Origin: Oceanobacillus indicireducens
Lineage (GTDB): Bacteria; Bacillota; Bacilli; Bacillales; Amphibacillaceae
Assembly: GCF_014647195.1 (NCBI RefSeq)
Contig: NZ_BMOS01000008.1
Span: 31,091-95,090, forward strand
Direction of reading: 5' to 3'
DNA length: 64,000 nt
Each line of letters starts with the position of its first letter. Within the stretch, counting starts at the first letter, position 1. The translations under genes and the position numbers were made by a program. Under the pieces are notes generated by a model, which saw only the letters and a list, made by a program, of their open reading frames with translations, did not search any database and was not told the origin of the DNA. Below are positions 35,044-43,865 of this stretch, piece after piece.

Positions 35044-35361
35044 CTAGCATTTAATAAAATAGAGGAACGCTATACTTGAGATAATAACAATAAGCAATAT
35101 AGTTGTGGCAATATATTGCCTTGAATTTCTAATAAAGATAAATTCCATAACTGCCTGATATCCAAATAATAACACCAAATTGATTAAAAGATAAAACAAT
35201 AGAACAGTGTCCGAACTTTCCATTATAAACCATAGGAAGCCTAAAAAGACCATCAATAAAATCGATTTCCCCCACCGATTTATACGTCTACCAGCTGTTT
35301 CCGACAGTTTTTTCCTTTCAATAGAAAGCATTTTAATCGTTATTTTTTCTACTACGAACAA
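35044..35361 (-). CDS. DUF4181 membrane protein, N-terminus uncertain
   Basis: About 105 residues with three hydrophobic segments. The conserved DUF4181 part is SIERKKLSETAGRRINRWG, then YQAVMEFIFIRNSRQYIAT. GAGGTG followed by TTGGAATTTATA lies upstream on the minus strand, but that start is in another frame: an in-frame TAG separates it from ATVIGLIILLFVVEKIT. A single-base change near 35390 may therefore have cut off the first membrane segment. The function of the family is unknown. Confidence 0.6.
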   Translation of the reverse strand: MFVVEKITIKMLSIERKKLSETAGRRINRWGKSILLMVFLGFLWFIMESSDTVLLFYLLINLVLLFGYQAVMEFIFIRNSRQYIATTILLIVIISSIAFLYFIKC

Positions 35362-35676
35362 CAGAATGATCAGACCAATAACAGTTGCCTATAAATTCCA
35401 ACTAATCCACCTCTTATTTAACATTTTTAAAAAAGCTGTTGGAGGGCTACGAAAAGGGTTAACCACGAACAACCATTATATATAATTAAATATAGTATTG
35501 CCTTTCCTAGCATGCTCCACGTTCCGTTCTTTTGTTTGTCAGAAAAAATTTATAGACTAGAGAACTAATAAAAGTAGAACTTTTCTGATATAGTTATTCT
35601 AAATACAACTATACCAAAAAAAGGATCAAAATCACTTTACACGTTCAAGTTGAACTATTTTCATGGAGGGATTATC

Positions 35677-36066
35677 ATGATCGGAATTATTTTCATTGCT
35701 ATTTCAGTAGCGGGTTATTTTTTGATATTAAATAGTAAAGTCAAAAACAAGGGTGCTGCTCTCTTAGAGAAGGCAATGACAGCGATACTTTCTACATTGG
35801 TATTTTCTTTGTATTTAGCTGTTACGGGATATACACCAGTTGAAGAACAGCAAGCAGGTATAGGCTATAACTCATTTGAAGGCCTATTTATAATTTTCTT
35901 CATGTACTCGTTACCTCTATTTTTAATTTGCGGAGGGCTTTATTCTTTCTTTGCAGACATATTTTTAGGTAAGATACATTTTCATAATGCTTTTTTACAA
36001 TATATTACTGGAATTCTCGTATATTTAGTAGGTGGTTTATTTATCGTCGGATTTTTTTTACATTAA
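35677..36066 (+). CDS. small multi-pass membrane protein, unknown family
   Basis: 129 residues, starting at ATG 35677 with GGAGGGATTATC before it. Four hydrophobic segments are visible: IGIIFIAISVAGYFLIL, TAILSTLVFSLYLAVTGY, GLFIIFFMYSLPLFLICGGL and the C-terminal YITGILVYLVGGLFIVGFFL. No family was recognised. It appears to be followed by a decayed second membrane-protein gene, so the two may once have formed an operon. Confidence 0.65.
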   Translation: MIGIIFIAISVAGYFLILNSKVKNKGAALLEKAMTAILSTLVFSLYLAVTGYTPVEEQQAGIGYNSFEGLFIIFFMYSLPLFLICGGLYSFFADIFLGKIHFHNAFLQYITGILVYLVGGLFIVGFFLH

Positions 36067-36078
36067 TAGCTGACGGGA

Positions 36079-36395
36079 ATGTTAATAAATTATTTATTGC
36101 AAGTATTTTTAGAGTTAGTTTTTTGCCATCCTTATTGTTTTACCATATTTCTTTGTTTACTAAAAAAACAATAAAATTCATTGTGTGACGAGGAGTTAAG
36201 GAGTCTCGTATACGATGGATAAACTATTGCTTAGGTGGAATGGCTGGAGGACTATTCTTATACTTTATGAATAGCAATCTACAAGACTTGGATGGTACGT
36301 TTTTTCTGATGGCGGCTGCAAGTTTATCTTACTATTTATCATTAGTGTTTTTAGAAAAGTTAGTCCAAATACATCAGGATAAGGATGATGATTAG
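36079..36395 (+). pseudogene. decayed membrane-protein gene
   Basis: An ATG at 36079 starts MLINYLLQVFLELV. After a run of six T the natural continuation (FLPSLLFYHISLFTKKTIKF) lies one frame away, and the last part (CDEELRESRIRWINYCLGGM then AGGLFLYFMNSNLQDLDGTF and a hydrophobic segment ending VQIHQDKDDD) returns to the first frame. Two opposite single-base changes would join the pieces into one protein of about 105 residues. The family is unknown. Confidence 0.35.
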
Positions 36396-36468
36396 TAAAC
36401 TATTAGATGGAATTAGTGCAGTGATACTTACCATATTCATATTGAATAAGCAGAAAAAAGCCGGCTAA
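36385..36468 (+). CDS. possible small membrane protein (27 aa)
   Basis: ATGATG at 36385 overlaps the end of the preceding decayed gene (GATGATGATTAG), a typical coupling arrangement, with AGGATAAGG upstream. The product MMISKLLDGISAVILTIFIL ends NKQKKAG: one hydrophobic helix and a basic tail. Support is limited to layout and composition. Confidence 0.35.
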   Translation: MMISKLLDGISAVILTIFILNKQKKAG

Positions 36469-36485
36469 TAGTAGCCGACTTTTTC
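36455..36485. terminator. bidirectional terminator
   Basis: AAAAAGCCGGCTA and TAGCCGACTTTTT pair with one mismatch and T-tracts on both strands. It lies between the small plus-strand genes and the minus-strand ABC operon. Confidence 0.8.
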
Positions 36486-37160
36486 TTAATTTAACCAGTG
36501 GACATCCATATCCGGATCAACATTTAATTCGATGTCTGCTGGAATTGTAATATAAAACATTCTCTCATCATCGAATACATCATAATAAATCCAAGAATGA
36601 TCCTCTTCTTCTTCAAATTGGTTAAATGGAAATCCTTTCTCCATACTATTGAAACGATAAAGTTTATACCCAAGTACTTCAATCGTTAGCTCTCCACTAT
36701 GATTGTAGACCGTGACTTCGCCTTCTTCATGGACTGGTTCCACATCAATCTCAGGCGTTACCTCATAATAATCAACATGAATGGCCTCCTGATCCTCCAC
36801 CCTTTTTATTATGATGACCGGAAACTGGTAATCTGGACCGGCATATAATGAAAAACTTTCCTCTGTACCTACGGGGAACTCCCATTCCTTTTTCTTATAT
36901 TGTTCAAATTCCTCCAGTGGCACTCCTTGATCCAATATTTCATGGACAAGGTAAATCCGATTTGTCATCTCCGTTGGCAGCTCTTCCTCATCCGCAAATT
37001 CCTCTGTTGGGATAAATGTATATGCAACAACGGAAGCAATTAATAGAATGAAATACCCGCCAAGTAGCCAGTAACCGAATCTACTTAGCTGCAACCTTCT
37101 CAACAAGAACGGAAATCCGATTATAACAAGGAGAATCAGTATCGTGAAAAATAAACTCAT
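36486..37160 (-). CDS. hypothetical membrane-anchored protein of the GntR/ABC operon
   Basis: 224 residues. Two hydrophobic segments occupy the N-terminus (about 2-20 and 29-49), followed by a large, very acidic outer or cytoplasmic domain rich in Glu and Asp. No family was recognised. Its ATG overlaps the permease stop by four bases, so it is co-translated with the ABC transporter and is its likely accessory protein. Confidence 0.75.
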   Translation of the reverse strand: MSLFFTILILLVIIGFPFLLRRLQLSRFGYWLLGGYFILLIASVVAYTFIPTEEFADEEELPTEMTNRIYLVHEILDQGVPLEEFEQYKKKEWEFPVGTEESFSLYAGPDYQFPVIIIKRVEDQEAIHVDYYEVTPEIDVEPVHEEGEVTVYNHSGELTIEVLGYKLYRFNSMEKGFPFNQFEEEEDHSWIYYDVFDDERMFYITIPADIELNVDPDMDVHWLN

Positions 37161-37906
37161 TTTCTAACCTCCGTTCTGCTTGAAATAGCAATGGAACAAG
37201 CAAATAGTATCCCAGCTGTAACAACTATTTTCATAAGGAATACAGCCATACTTGTTTCCCCGTAATAGAATTCAACGGTATTCATCATCCAATCATGGTT
37301 GATATAATTTATCGTAATCAATAGTCCAATAACCACAATCGGCAACAGTACGGGAAGTAAACGATGCAGCCTCGTCACCGTACCCAGGAAATAGCCGATC
37401 GCACAGAGTAATAGAAAATGGAGAATTACCGTTACTGTCCCAGCTAGCAAATCTCCACCGTTTAAGACGAATCCCGGTGACATAAAGAACAGTTCATCTG
37501 TAAAATAATAGAGATACACTCGAACCGTAAATGATGCAAGTATTGTTACAATCCCGGCAACGATGCTTGCTCCAACGAGGAAGATCATGTTCGCCAGATG
37601 ATTACTAAGCGTATTTCCCACAAAAGGAAAGGCGTTCTCCCATTCATTCTTTGTCGTCATGATAATCGCATGAATAAGTGCCCAGAGTGAAGTCAATGTA
37701 ATAATATTAAGCGTATTATAATTCATGTACTCAATCTCCACGTAGTCCATCGTAGAATATCCCTGTAGCGGACTAACGACGGAGAAAAAGATTCCAATAA
37801 CTTGAACAATGACAAGTGAGCTAATCATGCCAACATATACTTTCATCTTATAATTTAATTGTTTTTTCACAGCAGCAGAAAGATCCATCTTATTTAAAGA
37901 CATCAT
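37157..37906 (-). CDS. ABC transporter permease (Ytr-like operon)
   Basis: 249 residues with about six membrane helices (near 24-42, 72-85, 98-130, 150-175, 185-203 and 225-242). It has the arrangement of the small permeases that accompany YtrB-type ATPases. The start lies inside the end of the ATPase gene, overlapping by 17 bases. The transported substrate is unknown; in B. subtilis the comparable GntR-controlled operon responds to cell-wall antibiotics. Confidence 0.8.
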   Translation of the reverse strand: MMSLNKMDLSAAVKKQLNYKMKVYVGMISSLVIVQVIGIFFSVVSPLQGYSTMDYVEIEYMNYNTLNIITLTSLWALIHAIIMTTKNEWENAFPFVGNTLSNHLANMIFLVGASIVAGIVTILASFTVRVYLYYFTDELFFMSPGFVLNGGDLLAGTVTVILHFLLLCAIGYFLGTVTRLHRLLPVLLPIVVIGLLITINYINHDWMMNTVEFYYGETSMAVFLMKIVVTAGILFACSIAISSRTEVRK

Positions 37907-38780
37907 CTATCCCTCCCTTTTGCTTTGCAGTCAGGTAAATACATAAATCATTTGGCGGCACAGGCCCTGTAGCCATCCCATGTTGTTTCGCCTTCTGTAT
38001 AACGGGACTGTCTGATTTTACAGCGGCATAAGTGGAATAATCGCCTACTCGCGTTTCATAGATTACTTCTTCATCTGCAAGCAACGGCTCCAATATTTCC
38101 GCTCTTCCCGTGATTCCTAGCGCATATTCCTTCAATTCATCCATCGACTCATGCAAGACGACTTGCCCCTCATCGATTAAAATGATTTCCTCCAGCAAGT
38201 CCTCCATTTCTTCCAAATGATGACTCGATAAAAGAATTGTTCTTGGATGTGCCAGATAATCTTTCAACAAGGCCCGATAAAAGTCTTTTCTTACAGATGC
38301 GTCCATTCCCGTTGTCGGCTCATCAAACATCGTCAGCTTACACCTTGACGCAAGCCCAATAATCATATTGAACGTGCTTTTCTTCCCCTTCGATAAATAA
38401 TCATGCTTCTCTTTCGGGTGAAAGGAAAAATAGTCAAAGAGACGCTCCGCAAGAACAGTATCCCAGTTCGGATAAAAACGTGCTGCTTCTTTTAATATAT
38501 CTTCCAGTGTCAATGTATGGCTGAACTTCATTTGATCATCCACATAAATCGCGTTCACTGATACGTTTAAATTTTGAAATGGCCGCTCGGAAAATACTTC
38601 GACCTTACCCGAAGTCTCGTGCCAATACCCGGCAAGGATCTTCATGAGCGTTGTTTTCCCCGCCCCGTTACGGCCGATTAATCCGGTAATTTTATCGCCT
38701 TCCAATGTGAAACTTAGCTGGTTCAATGCGTTTCTTCCAATCATTCTTTTCGTTAGATCCCTGCATTCAATCACCTTCAT
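37890..38780 (-). CDS. ABC transporter ATP-binding protein (YtrB-like)
   Basis: 296 residues. Walker A GLIGRNGAGKTTLMKIL lies near 33, a modified signature YLSKGKKSTFNMIIGLA near 129 (LSKGK in place of LSGGQ, usual in the YtrB/ecsA-like group), Walker B KLTMFDEPTTGMD near 150 and the H-loop His in LLSSHH near 186. It provides energy for the permease encoded downstream. It starts one base after the GntR stop. Confidence 0.88.
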   Translation of the reverse strand: MKVIECRDLTKRMIGRNALNQLSFTLEGDKITGLIGRNGAGKTTLMKILAGYWHETSGKVEVFSERPFQNLNVSVNAIYVDDQMKFSHTLTLEDILKEAARFYPNWDTVLAERLFDYFSFHPKEKHDYLSKGKKSTFNMIIGLASRCKLTMFDEPTTGMDASVRKDFYRALLKDYLAHPRTILLSSHHLEEMEDLLEEIILIDEGQVVLHESMDELKEYALGITGRAEILEPLLADEEVIYETRVGDYSTYAAVKSDSPVIQKAKQHGMATGPVPPNDLCIYLTAKQKGGIDDVFK

Positions 38781-38781
38781 G

Positions 38782-39159
38782 TTAATCTCCCTTCACATCT
38801 GTAATCGCTTGTTGCAACATTTCGGTCAGCTCTCCCTCGCCTACTTGCAATCGCTTTGCTTCAAGAGCAACTTCCGTTAATAATCCTTTTAGCTTTTCAT
38901 TTTTCCTTTTATCGGTAATAATTGCTTTTGCTTCTGTTGTCACAAACTTCCCAAGTCCCCGCTTCCCGTATAAAATATTTTCATCCGTCAAGACGTTCAA
39001 ACCCTTAGCCGCTGTTGCCGGATTGATCGTAAACATTTCCGCCAGCTGATATTGGGAGTAGACCTTATCATCGGCCTTGAAATTATCATTCAATATTTCG
39101 GTTTCTATCCATTCGGCTATTTGGATATAAATTGGTCTCCCGCCACTTGGATCGATCAT
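38782..39159 (-). CDS. GntR family regulator (YtrA subfamily)
   Basis: 125 residues: winged helix with GRPIYIQIAEWIETEIL near residue 10, SQYQLAEMFTINPATAAKGL near 34, and a short C-terminal dimer helix typical of the YtrA group. ATG 39159 was chosen because GAGGAGGTG lies nine bases upstream; an ATG further up precedes that site. It heads the four-gene operon and should repress it. A palindrome at 39205-39225 is the probable operator. Confidence 0.88.
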   Translation of the reverse strand: MIDPSGGRPIYIQIAEWIETEILNDNFKADDKVYSQYQLAEMFTINPATAAKGLNVLTDENILYGKRGLGKFVTTEAKAIITDKRKNEKLKGLLTEVALEAKRLQVGEGELTEMLQQAITDVKGD

Positions 39160-39204
39160 TAAGCCTGCACCTCCTCTGATATAGTGCATTACTCATGTAA
39201 TGTA

Positions 39205-39225
39205 CTATACAATATTTTTGTATAG
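39205..39225 (-). promoter_or_regulatory. palindrome upstream of the GntR/ABC operon
   Basis: CTATACAA and TTGTATAG form an exact 8-bp inverted repeat with five bases between, 46 bases before the GntR start. The placement over the likely promoter fits a GntR operator; it differs from the AGTGTA-type site I recall for B. subtilis YtrA. Confidence 0.5.
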
Positions 39226-39278
39226 AATGCAACTGAATTTTGGTATGCTAAGAGGAGATGATTTAAGGAGTGTGAAGG

Positions 39279-39719
39279 ATGAATATTTATGTTGACGCGG
39301 ATGCGTGCCCAGTGAAGGAAATTATTATCGATGAAGCAGTGCGAAGGGATTTGAATGTTTTTCTCGTAACGAGCATTTCTCATTTTTCCTTGCAAGAAAA
39401 CCCGCCAGGTGTCGAGACAATTTATGTTGATAATGCCAGAGACGCGGCGGATTACCGGATTATGAAGCTTGCCAAAAAGGGGGATCTTGTCATTACACAA
39501 GATTACGGCCTCGCCTCCCTCGCTCTTCCGAAGGGCTGTCTTGTCATGCATCATAAAGGTTTTATGTATACGAATAAGAATATCGATGAGCTGCTGCAAA
39601 CCCGTTACCTGAGTGCTCAAGCGAGGAAGGCCGGGCAGCGCACAAAAGGGCCGAAATCCTTTACGAACGAAGACAGAGAGAAATTCCGAGAGCGATTTAT
39701 CCGTGTTTTGGAAAAATAG
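39279..39719 (+). CDS. yqxD: YaiI/YqxD family protein (DUF188)
   Basis: 146 residues. The family begins, as here, with [20 protein letters not shown], followed by [20 protein letters not shown] and [16 protein letters not shown], and ends with [10 protein letters not shown]. The acidic cluster (VDADACP, DAADY, TQDYGLA) resembles a PIN-like nuclease fold, but no activity is established. ATG follows AAGGAGTGTGAAGG. It is transcribed alone and convergently with uppS. Confidence 0.92.
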   Translation: MNIYVDADACPVKEIIIDEAVRRDLNVFLVTSISHFSLQENPPGVETIYVDNARDAADYRIMKLAKKGDLVITQDYGLASLALPKGCLVMHHKGFMYTNKNIDELLQTRYLSAQARKAGQRTKGPKSFTNEDREKFRERFIRVLEK

Positions 39720-39720
39720 A

Positions 39721-39764
39721 AAAATGGTACAAAGCCTGGATTAACAAGCTCTGTACCATTTTTT
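39721..39764. terminator. bidirectional terminator between yqxD and the UppS gene
   Basis: AAAATGGTACA and TGTACCATTTT are exact complements with T-tracts on both strands. It touches the stop of the convergent prenyltransferase gene. Confidence 0.85.
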
Positions 39765-40476
39765 ATTTTGCCTTACGATACATTTCCGCAAAATCATAAA
39801 CCGCTCTGCGCTCCTGATATTCATAAATTGCTGCTTGCATGTCCGCCTCATCAAAATCCGGGAAATAAATATCCGTAAAATAAAGCTCGGCATGGGCAGC
39901 TTGCCATAAAAGGAAATTACTTAGCCGCTCTTCGCCACCCGTCCGGATAACTAAATCAAGCGCCGGCAATCCACCAGTATAAAGATAGTCTTCAATTGTT
40001 TCTTCATCCAGTTCTATATTTTTTTCCTGCATGTCACGGATCACGTGCTGCACAGCCTGCACAATCTCTCCTCTTCCACCGTAATTAAAGGCGAAGTTAA
40101 CGATTAGACCAGTATTATTCTTTGTCCGATCAATCGACTGTTGCAATGTTTTCCGCGTTGCTTTTGGCAGCTCATCCATATTTCCTGATATGGTGATTTT
40201 CACATTACGTCGCATAAATTCAGGAAGTTTCGATTTAAAAAAACGAATCGGCAGCCGCATCAGATAATTGACTTCTTCCTTGGCCCGCGCCCAGTTCTCT
40301 GAAGAAAAGGCGTATAAAGTGAGCGCTTCGACACCAAGAGCAATACTTGCATCAATCGCTTTTTCCATCGCTTGAACTCCAGCATAGTGCCCTTCACTTC
40401 TCGTGAGTCCCCGGGATTTTCCCCATCTTCCATTACCATCCATTATGATCCCGACATGTTTCGGTATATCGACCAC
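39763..40476 (-). CDS. isoprenyl transferase (UppS family, probable paralogue)
   Basis: 237 residues of the cis-prenyltransferase family. HVGIIMDGNGRWGKSRGL (catalytic Asp near residue 13) opens the protein; FAFNYGGRGEIVQA lies near 145, and RTGGEERLSNFLLWQAAHAE near 195. It would extend farnesyl diphosphate with cis isoprene units. The GTG start has GGAGGTGG six bases upstream. In Bacilli the essential uppS normally lies between frr and cdsA; here neither is present, so this is probably an extra copy making a different chain length or serving another pathway. Confidence 0.9.
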   Translation of the reverse strand: MVDIPKHVGIIMDGNGRWGKSRGLTRSEGHYAGVQAMEKAIDASIALGVEALTLYAFSSENWARAKEEVNYLMRLPIRFFKSKLPEFMRRNVKITISGNMDELPKATRKTLQQSIDRTKNNTGLIVNFAFNYGGRGEIVQAVQHVIRDMQEKNIELDEETIEDYLYTGGLPALDLVIRTGGEERLSNFLLWQAAHAELYFTDIYFPDFDEADMQAAIYEYQERRAVYDFAEMYRKAK

Positions 40477-40497
40477 GACGATCCACCTCCATTAAAT

Positions 40498-41952
40498 TTA
40501 GAGCTCAAGCTCTTCCAGTAATTCTTTCGCTTCATTCCTCGCAAAGTTAAATGCTTGCCAGGATTCATCTTCTCCATTTTCAAGCTGTATCTTTTTATCT
40601 ATTAGTAAACTCTTTAGTTCTGGGATTTCCGGTTCCTGTTCATACAACTGAACAAGTCCTTTCACTCCCTCAGCACCTAGGGTATAGAAATAATGAATAT
40701 CAATTTTCCCCGTTACCTTGTAGCGTTCCATATTGTTTTCCACGATCGTTTCTTCCAAGTTGACAGCATTTAACATGGCATAAAAAAGAAATGCACAAAT
40801 CAGATAAAAATGTAAAATGGGCAGATTCTCTAGCCAAACACGAATGAGTGTATAAGCAAAAATCACAAGTAAAAATGCCATGAAATAATGGGCGAGCAAC
40901 CGGTCGATTGTAAAACCGTACGCCGTTTCATAAAGCGTTAGTCGCTGCCAGGCAGATATAAGCAAGATGCCACTAGCGACAATCAGAGTAGAATATAAGG
41001 ATTGCAAGATTCGTTTCTGCTTGCCGCCCTCCTCTTTCACCCGTTTCATGAATACGAGTAAAATCGTCCAGTTAATCAATGTTACGAGAATTAATTCAAA
41101 GAAACCTCGTCTTGCATAATCGGCATACGTAAACCCATCAAGCAGCCCTTCATGAAAGAAATATTGAAACTGTACAGCGATAAACAGCATATATACCACA
41201 TTTAATATAAGTAGAATCGTTGCCGCCACAATCCCCGGCCAATTCCTCTTATTTGGTGTCTCACGAATTTCTATCTCGCGCTTCGTCTTCTTCCCAATGA
41301 CTTGGAAAATACAGAAGAAGAAAATTGCTGCAATGACTGTAAAGGCGAGACGGAACCCAATTTCAACAAAATTCACGTCGATTCGGAAAAAGAATAGATT
41401 TTCGATTTGCTCTTGGAAGACCGCATCCGCAGCCATTAAGAGTGGCACAACAATGACTAGGATTGGGACAGCGAGCAAGATTCCTATAAGAATCTGCCTT
41501 AATGTCCTGTTTTTCACCCGTCTTCTACTGCGGGCAACGGTTCTTCCGATATAACGTAAATAGTTCGTCAAATAAAGGAGGGCATCTGCAAGCTTCCCAG
41601 TTACGAGTCTGATAAAGGATAACTTACCCCAGTTCAATTTCGCCGGGCTAGTAATTAAGACGATATGGAAGAATACAACAGCCGGGATAACGAGTAGGTT
41701 CAATACGTAAAATATCGTACTGTCAAAGAACAGGAAACTTCCTGCAAGCAACCAGATTCCCGCCATAAGTAACAAGCCGATTCGCCGGTGTTCAAAGGTA
41801 AAACCAAACCGCACAAATAACACGGCATAAAAGACGGCGATGAAGATAAGATAGGATATTCCAATCTTCCCGTATAAAAAGCTGACATTAGCCAGGAATC
41901 CGAGCAACAGACAAGCTGCTACAAATAGCCATTCTCTTTGTTTTGTCCGCAT
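40498..41952 (-). CDS. DUF4173-type multi-pass membrane protein
   Basis: About 484 residues with ten or more membrane helices. The order of long hydrophobic segments, the central basic stretch ARSRRRVKNRTLRQILIG and the LYETAYGFTIDRLLAHYFM motif fit the DUF4173/DUF4153-like family. The C-terminal soluble part is acidic. ATG 41952 follows AGGAGCGTTTACC. It is the last gene of a PadR-HAAS-DUF4173 group, with a palindromic operator of its own upstream. Confidence 0.75.
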   Translation of the reverse strand: MRTKQREWLFVAACLLLGFLANVSFLYGKIGISYLIFIAVFYAVLFVRFGFTFEHRRIGLLLMAGIWLLAGSFLFFDSTIFYVLNLLVIPAVVFFHIVLITSPAKLNWGKLSFIRLVTGKLADALLYLTNYLRYIGRTVARSRRRVKNRTLRQILIGILLAVPILVIVVPLLMAADAVFQEQIENLFFFRIDVNFVEIGFRLAFTVIAAIFFFCIFQVIGKKTKREIEIRETPNKRNWPGIVAATILLILNVVYMLFIAVQFQYFFHEGLLDGFTYADYARRGFFELILVTLINWTILLVFMKRVKEEGGKQKRILQSLYSTLIVASGILLISAWQRLTLYETAYGFTIDRLLAHYFMAFLLVIFAYTLIRVWLENLPILHFYLICAFLFYAMLNAVNLEETIVENNMERYKVTGKIDIHYFYTLGAEGVKGLVQLYEQEPEIPELKSLLIDKKIQLENGEDESWQAFNFARNEAKELLEELEL

Positions 41953-41963
41953 GGTAAACGCTC

Positions 41964-42010
41964 CTATATACATAGAATTCCTATGTATATAGATAAACTA
42001 TGTACATAGG
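41964..42010 (-). promoter_or_regulatory. palindromic operators before the DUF4173 gene
   Basis: CTATATACATAG (41964-41975) and CTATGTATATAG (41981-41992) form a perfect 12-bp inverted repeat. A further self-complementary site, CTATGTACATAG, lies at 41998-42009. The core ATGTA/TACAT is of the kind bound by PadR-type regulators (ATGT-n-ACAT). They lie immediately before the ribosome binding site of the DUF4173 gene. Confidence 0.65.
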
Positions 42011-42058
42011 TAGAAATCATTCATACTCTTTCGGACTGAACGAATGTATCCAGTCCGA

Positions 42059-42691
42059 CTAAACAGACGCTTTTCTTCCCCAGTGGTAACCGATTAAACT
42101 AATCGGATATAATGCCACGGTACAAAGGATACTGAGCACGATAAAAGATCGATCGAGTAGTGGATCGAACCATTCATAAGGAATCAGTCGAAAAACAATC
42201 AAATACATAAGCAACAGATTCGGAATGATCCCGATGAGAAACGTCCGGGTAAGCACCTTTTTTCCACGCGCTCCCAAGGCTTTGCCGATTTCATAGCCAA
42301 GCAAACCCCAGAAAAATAAATAGACTAAAATAATGATTGTCGTCGATTCGGTTAAACTTTCCCAAAGAATCCCAAGCCATTTCCAGCCGAGGACATTGTA
42401 ACCAATTGTAAAAAGCGCACCACCAACAAATATTGCGATATTAAGGAAAACGAATAGCCGCTGCATTTTTTTCGGCGTAACGGACTTTTCTTCTTTCCAA
42501 AGTTCTGCCAGTTCTTCCGGAGAACCTAGCCGGGTAACGAGCAGGCTATAAATGTCCGCATTATTTTCTGTTATTTCCGCCAGCATCTCTTCTACATGCA
42601 TGCGATACTCTGCAATAATTTCTGCACGGTTCGGGTCTTCTTCCAATGCTTTTTCAAGCTCTTGGAGAAACCGTTGTGCCTCCACGTTCAT
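42059..42691 (-). CDS. HAAS/DUF1700-type membrane protein
   Basis: 210 residues. The N-terminal 60 residues form the soluble helical HAAS domain ([20 protein letters not shown], then [17 protein letters not shown]) and four membrane helices follow. Such proteins are typically encoded directly after a PadR regulator and are thought to work as its membrane partner, perhaps as signal-dependent antagonist. Its ATG overlaps the padR stop (ATGA). Confidence 0.85.
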   Translation of the reverse strand: MNVEAQRFLQELEKALEEDPNRAEIIAEYRMHVEEMLAEITENNADIYSLLVTRLGSPEELAELWKEEKSVTPKKMQRLFVFLNIAIFVGGALFTIGYNVLGWKWLGILWESLTESTTIIILVYLFFWGLLGYEIGKALGARGKKVLTRTFLIGIIPNLLLMYLIVFRLIPYEWFDPLLDRSFIVLSILCTVALYPISLIGYHWGRKASV

Positions 42692-43020
42692 GTCTCATTT
42701 CTTCCAATAAGATTATTCATAACCTGAACATACTGCTTCCATTCAGAAGTCCGTTCAGCTAGAATTTCTTTTCCTTCTTCGGTAATCCGGTAATATTTGC
42801 GGGCCGGCCCTTTTTCTTGTTGCTTCCAGTAATGTTCAACATACGCTTGTTTTTCCATTTTATGAAGCGCAGGGTAAAGCGTCCCTTCCTTCATTTGCAG
42901 TTGATCATCACTTCTTTTTGCCATTTCCTTCACGAGTTCATAGCCATACATATCCCGTTCATTCAGCAATTGCAGCACAAGAATGGACGTACTCCCTTTT
43001 ACGAGTTCACGATTAAACAT
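42688..43020 (-). CDS. PadR family transcriptional regulator
   Basis: 110 residues. [20 protein letters not shown] near residue 17, [20 protein letters not shown] near 43, then [14 protein letters not shown]: the classical PadR winged helix. ATG 43020 has TAGGTGA before it. It heads the PadR-HAAS-DUF4173 group and probably controls it from the sites at 43031-43049 and 41964-42010. Confidence 0.9.
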   Translation of the reverse strand: MFNRELVKGSTSILVLQLLNERDMYGYELVKEMAKRSDDQLQMKEGTLYPALHKMEKQAYVEHYWKQQEKGPARKYYRITEEGKEILAERTSEWKQYVQVMNNLIGRNET

Positions 43021-43030
43021 ATTTTTCACC

Positions 43031-43049
43031 TACCTAGAATCATTAGGTA
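43031..43049 (-). promoter_or_regulatory. inverted repeat over the padR leader
   Basis: TACCTA and TAGGTA flank seven bases, directly before the padR ribosome binding site. It could be an operator, although it does not resemble the ATGTA/TACAT sites at 41964-42010. Confidence 0.35.
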
Positions 43050-43172
43050 TCTTTACTATAAGGGAAATGGTTTTGGTTGTAAAGATGTTTTTTTAATTTT
43101 TTCTTCAAAACTTGACTTATGCTGCATGAGTGCAGTTTTTGTCTGGAATGCTCTGTGTGGGCGGGTAAGTGC

Positions 43173-43706
43173 AATGATGAGAGGATAAAACTTGGTTATT
43201 TTCCCATTCCAGCAAGAAAAACGCAACGAGGGGAGAATAAAATTGTTTGTTTTCCCATTCCGGCTAGATAAGCGCTACGAGCGGAGAATAAAACTTGGTT
43301 GTTTTCCCATTCCAGTAAGACGAGCGCTACGAGTGGAGAATAAAACTCGTTTGTTTTCCCATTCCGGCAAGATGAGCACAAGAATCGGAAAATAAAACCT
43401 GGTTGTTTTCCCACTCCAGCAAGATGAGCGCTACGATTGGAGAATAAAACTCGTTTGTTTTCCCATTCCGGCAAGATGAGCACAAGAATCGGAAAATAAA
43501 ACCTGGTTGTTTTCCCACTCCAGCAAGATGAGCGCTAGGAGTGGAGAATAAACCTCGTTTGTTTTCCCATTCCAACAAGACAAGTGCTATAAGCGGAGAA
43601 TAAATCTTGTTTGTTTTCCCATTCCAGTAAGATGAGCGCAATAATAGGAGAATAAACTTGGTTGTTTTCCCATTCCAACAAGGCGAGCTCAAGTATCGGA
43701 AATAAA
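43173..43706. repeat. tandem array, 52-bp period (about 10 units)
   Basis: The landmark TTCCCATTCC or TTCCCACTCC occurs at 43201, 43252, 43304, 43356, 43408, 43460, 43512, 43564, 43616 and 43667, so units are 51-52 bp long. A typical unit reads GGAGAATAAAACTTGGTTG, TTTTCCCATTCCAGCAAGA, TGAGCGCTACGAGT. Alternate units alternate two versions (GCGCTACGA and GCACAAGAA). Long open frames through the array on the minus strand only reflect the low stop content of the unit. Confidence 0.9.
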
Positions 43707-43834
43707 GCGACAGGATGACTCAATCTTTCATTGATTACTATACGAAAAAAGAAAATAAAAAACCACGGATTCTTTTTATCAGCAGCGCTACTTTCCACTT
43801 TTATAAAAAACTTTTAAAAAAGATGTTATTTTAT

Positions 43835-43859
43835 GTTTTAAGAATTGCAGAACGGGTAT
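43835..43859 (+). promoter_or_regulatory. SigB-type promoter of the candidate ncRNA
   Basis: GTTTTA, 13 bases, GGGTAT. The -10 is a perfect SigB match and the -35 differs at one position from GTTTAA. Confidence 0.65.
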
Positions 43860-43865
43860 AGTAAA

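Noticed and set aside
43173..43706. CRISPR array
   Set aside because: The units are contiguous 52-bp tandem repeats without unique spacers, and no cas genes are present. The same holds for 33161-33390 and 53160-53308.
43196..43798. Long minus-strand frames (87-121 residues) through the tandem array, with a repeated Leu/Ala-Gly-Met-Gly-Lys pattern
   Set aside because: They arise from the low stop content of a 52-bp unit, shift frame with each unit, and have no ribosome binding site.
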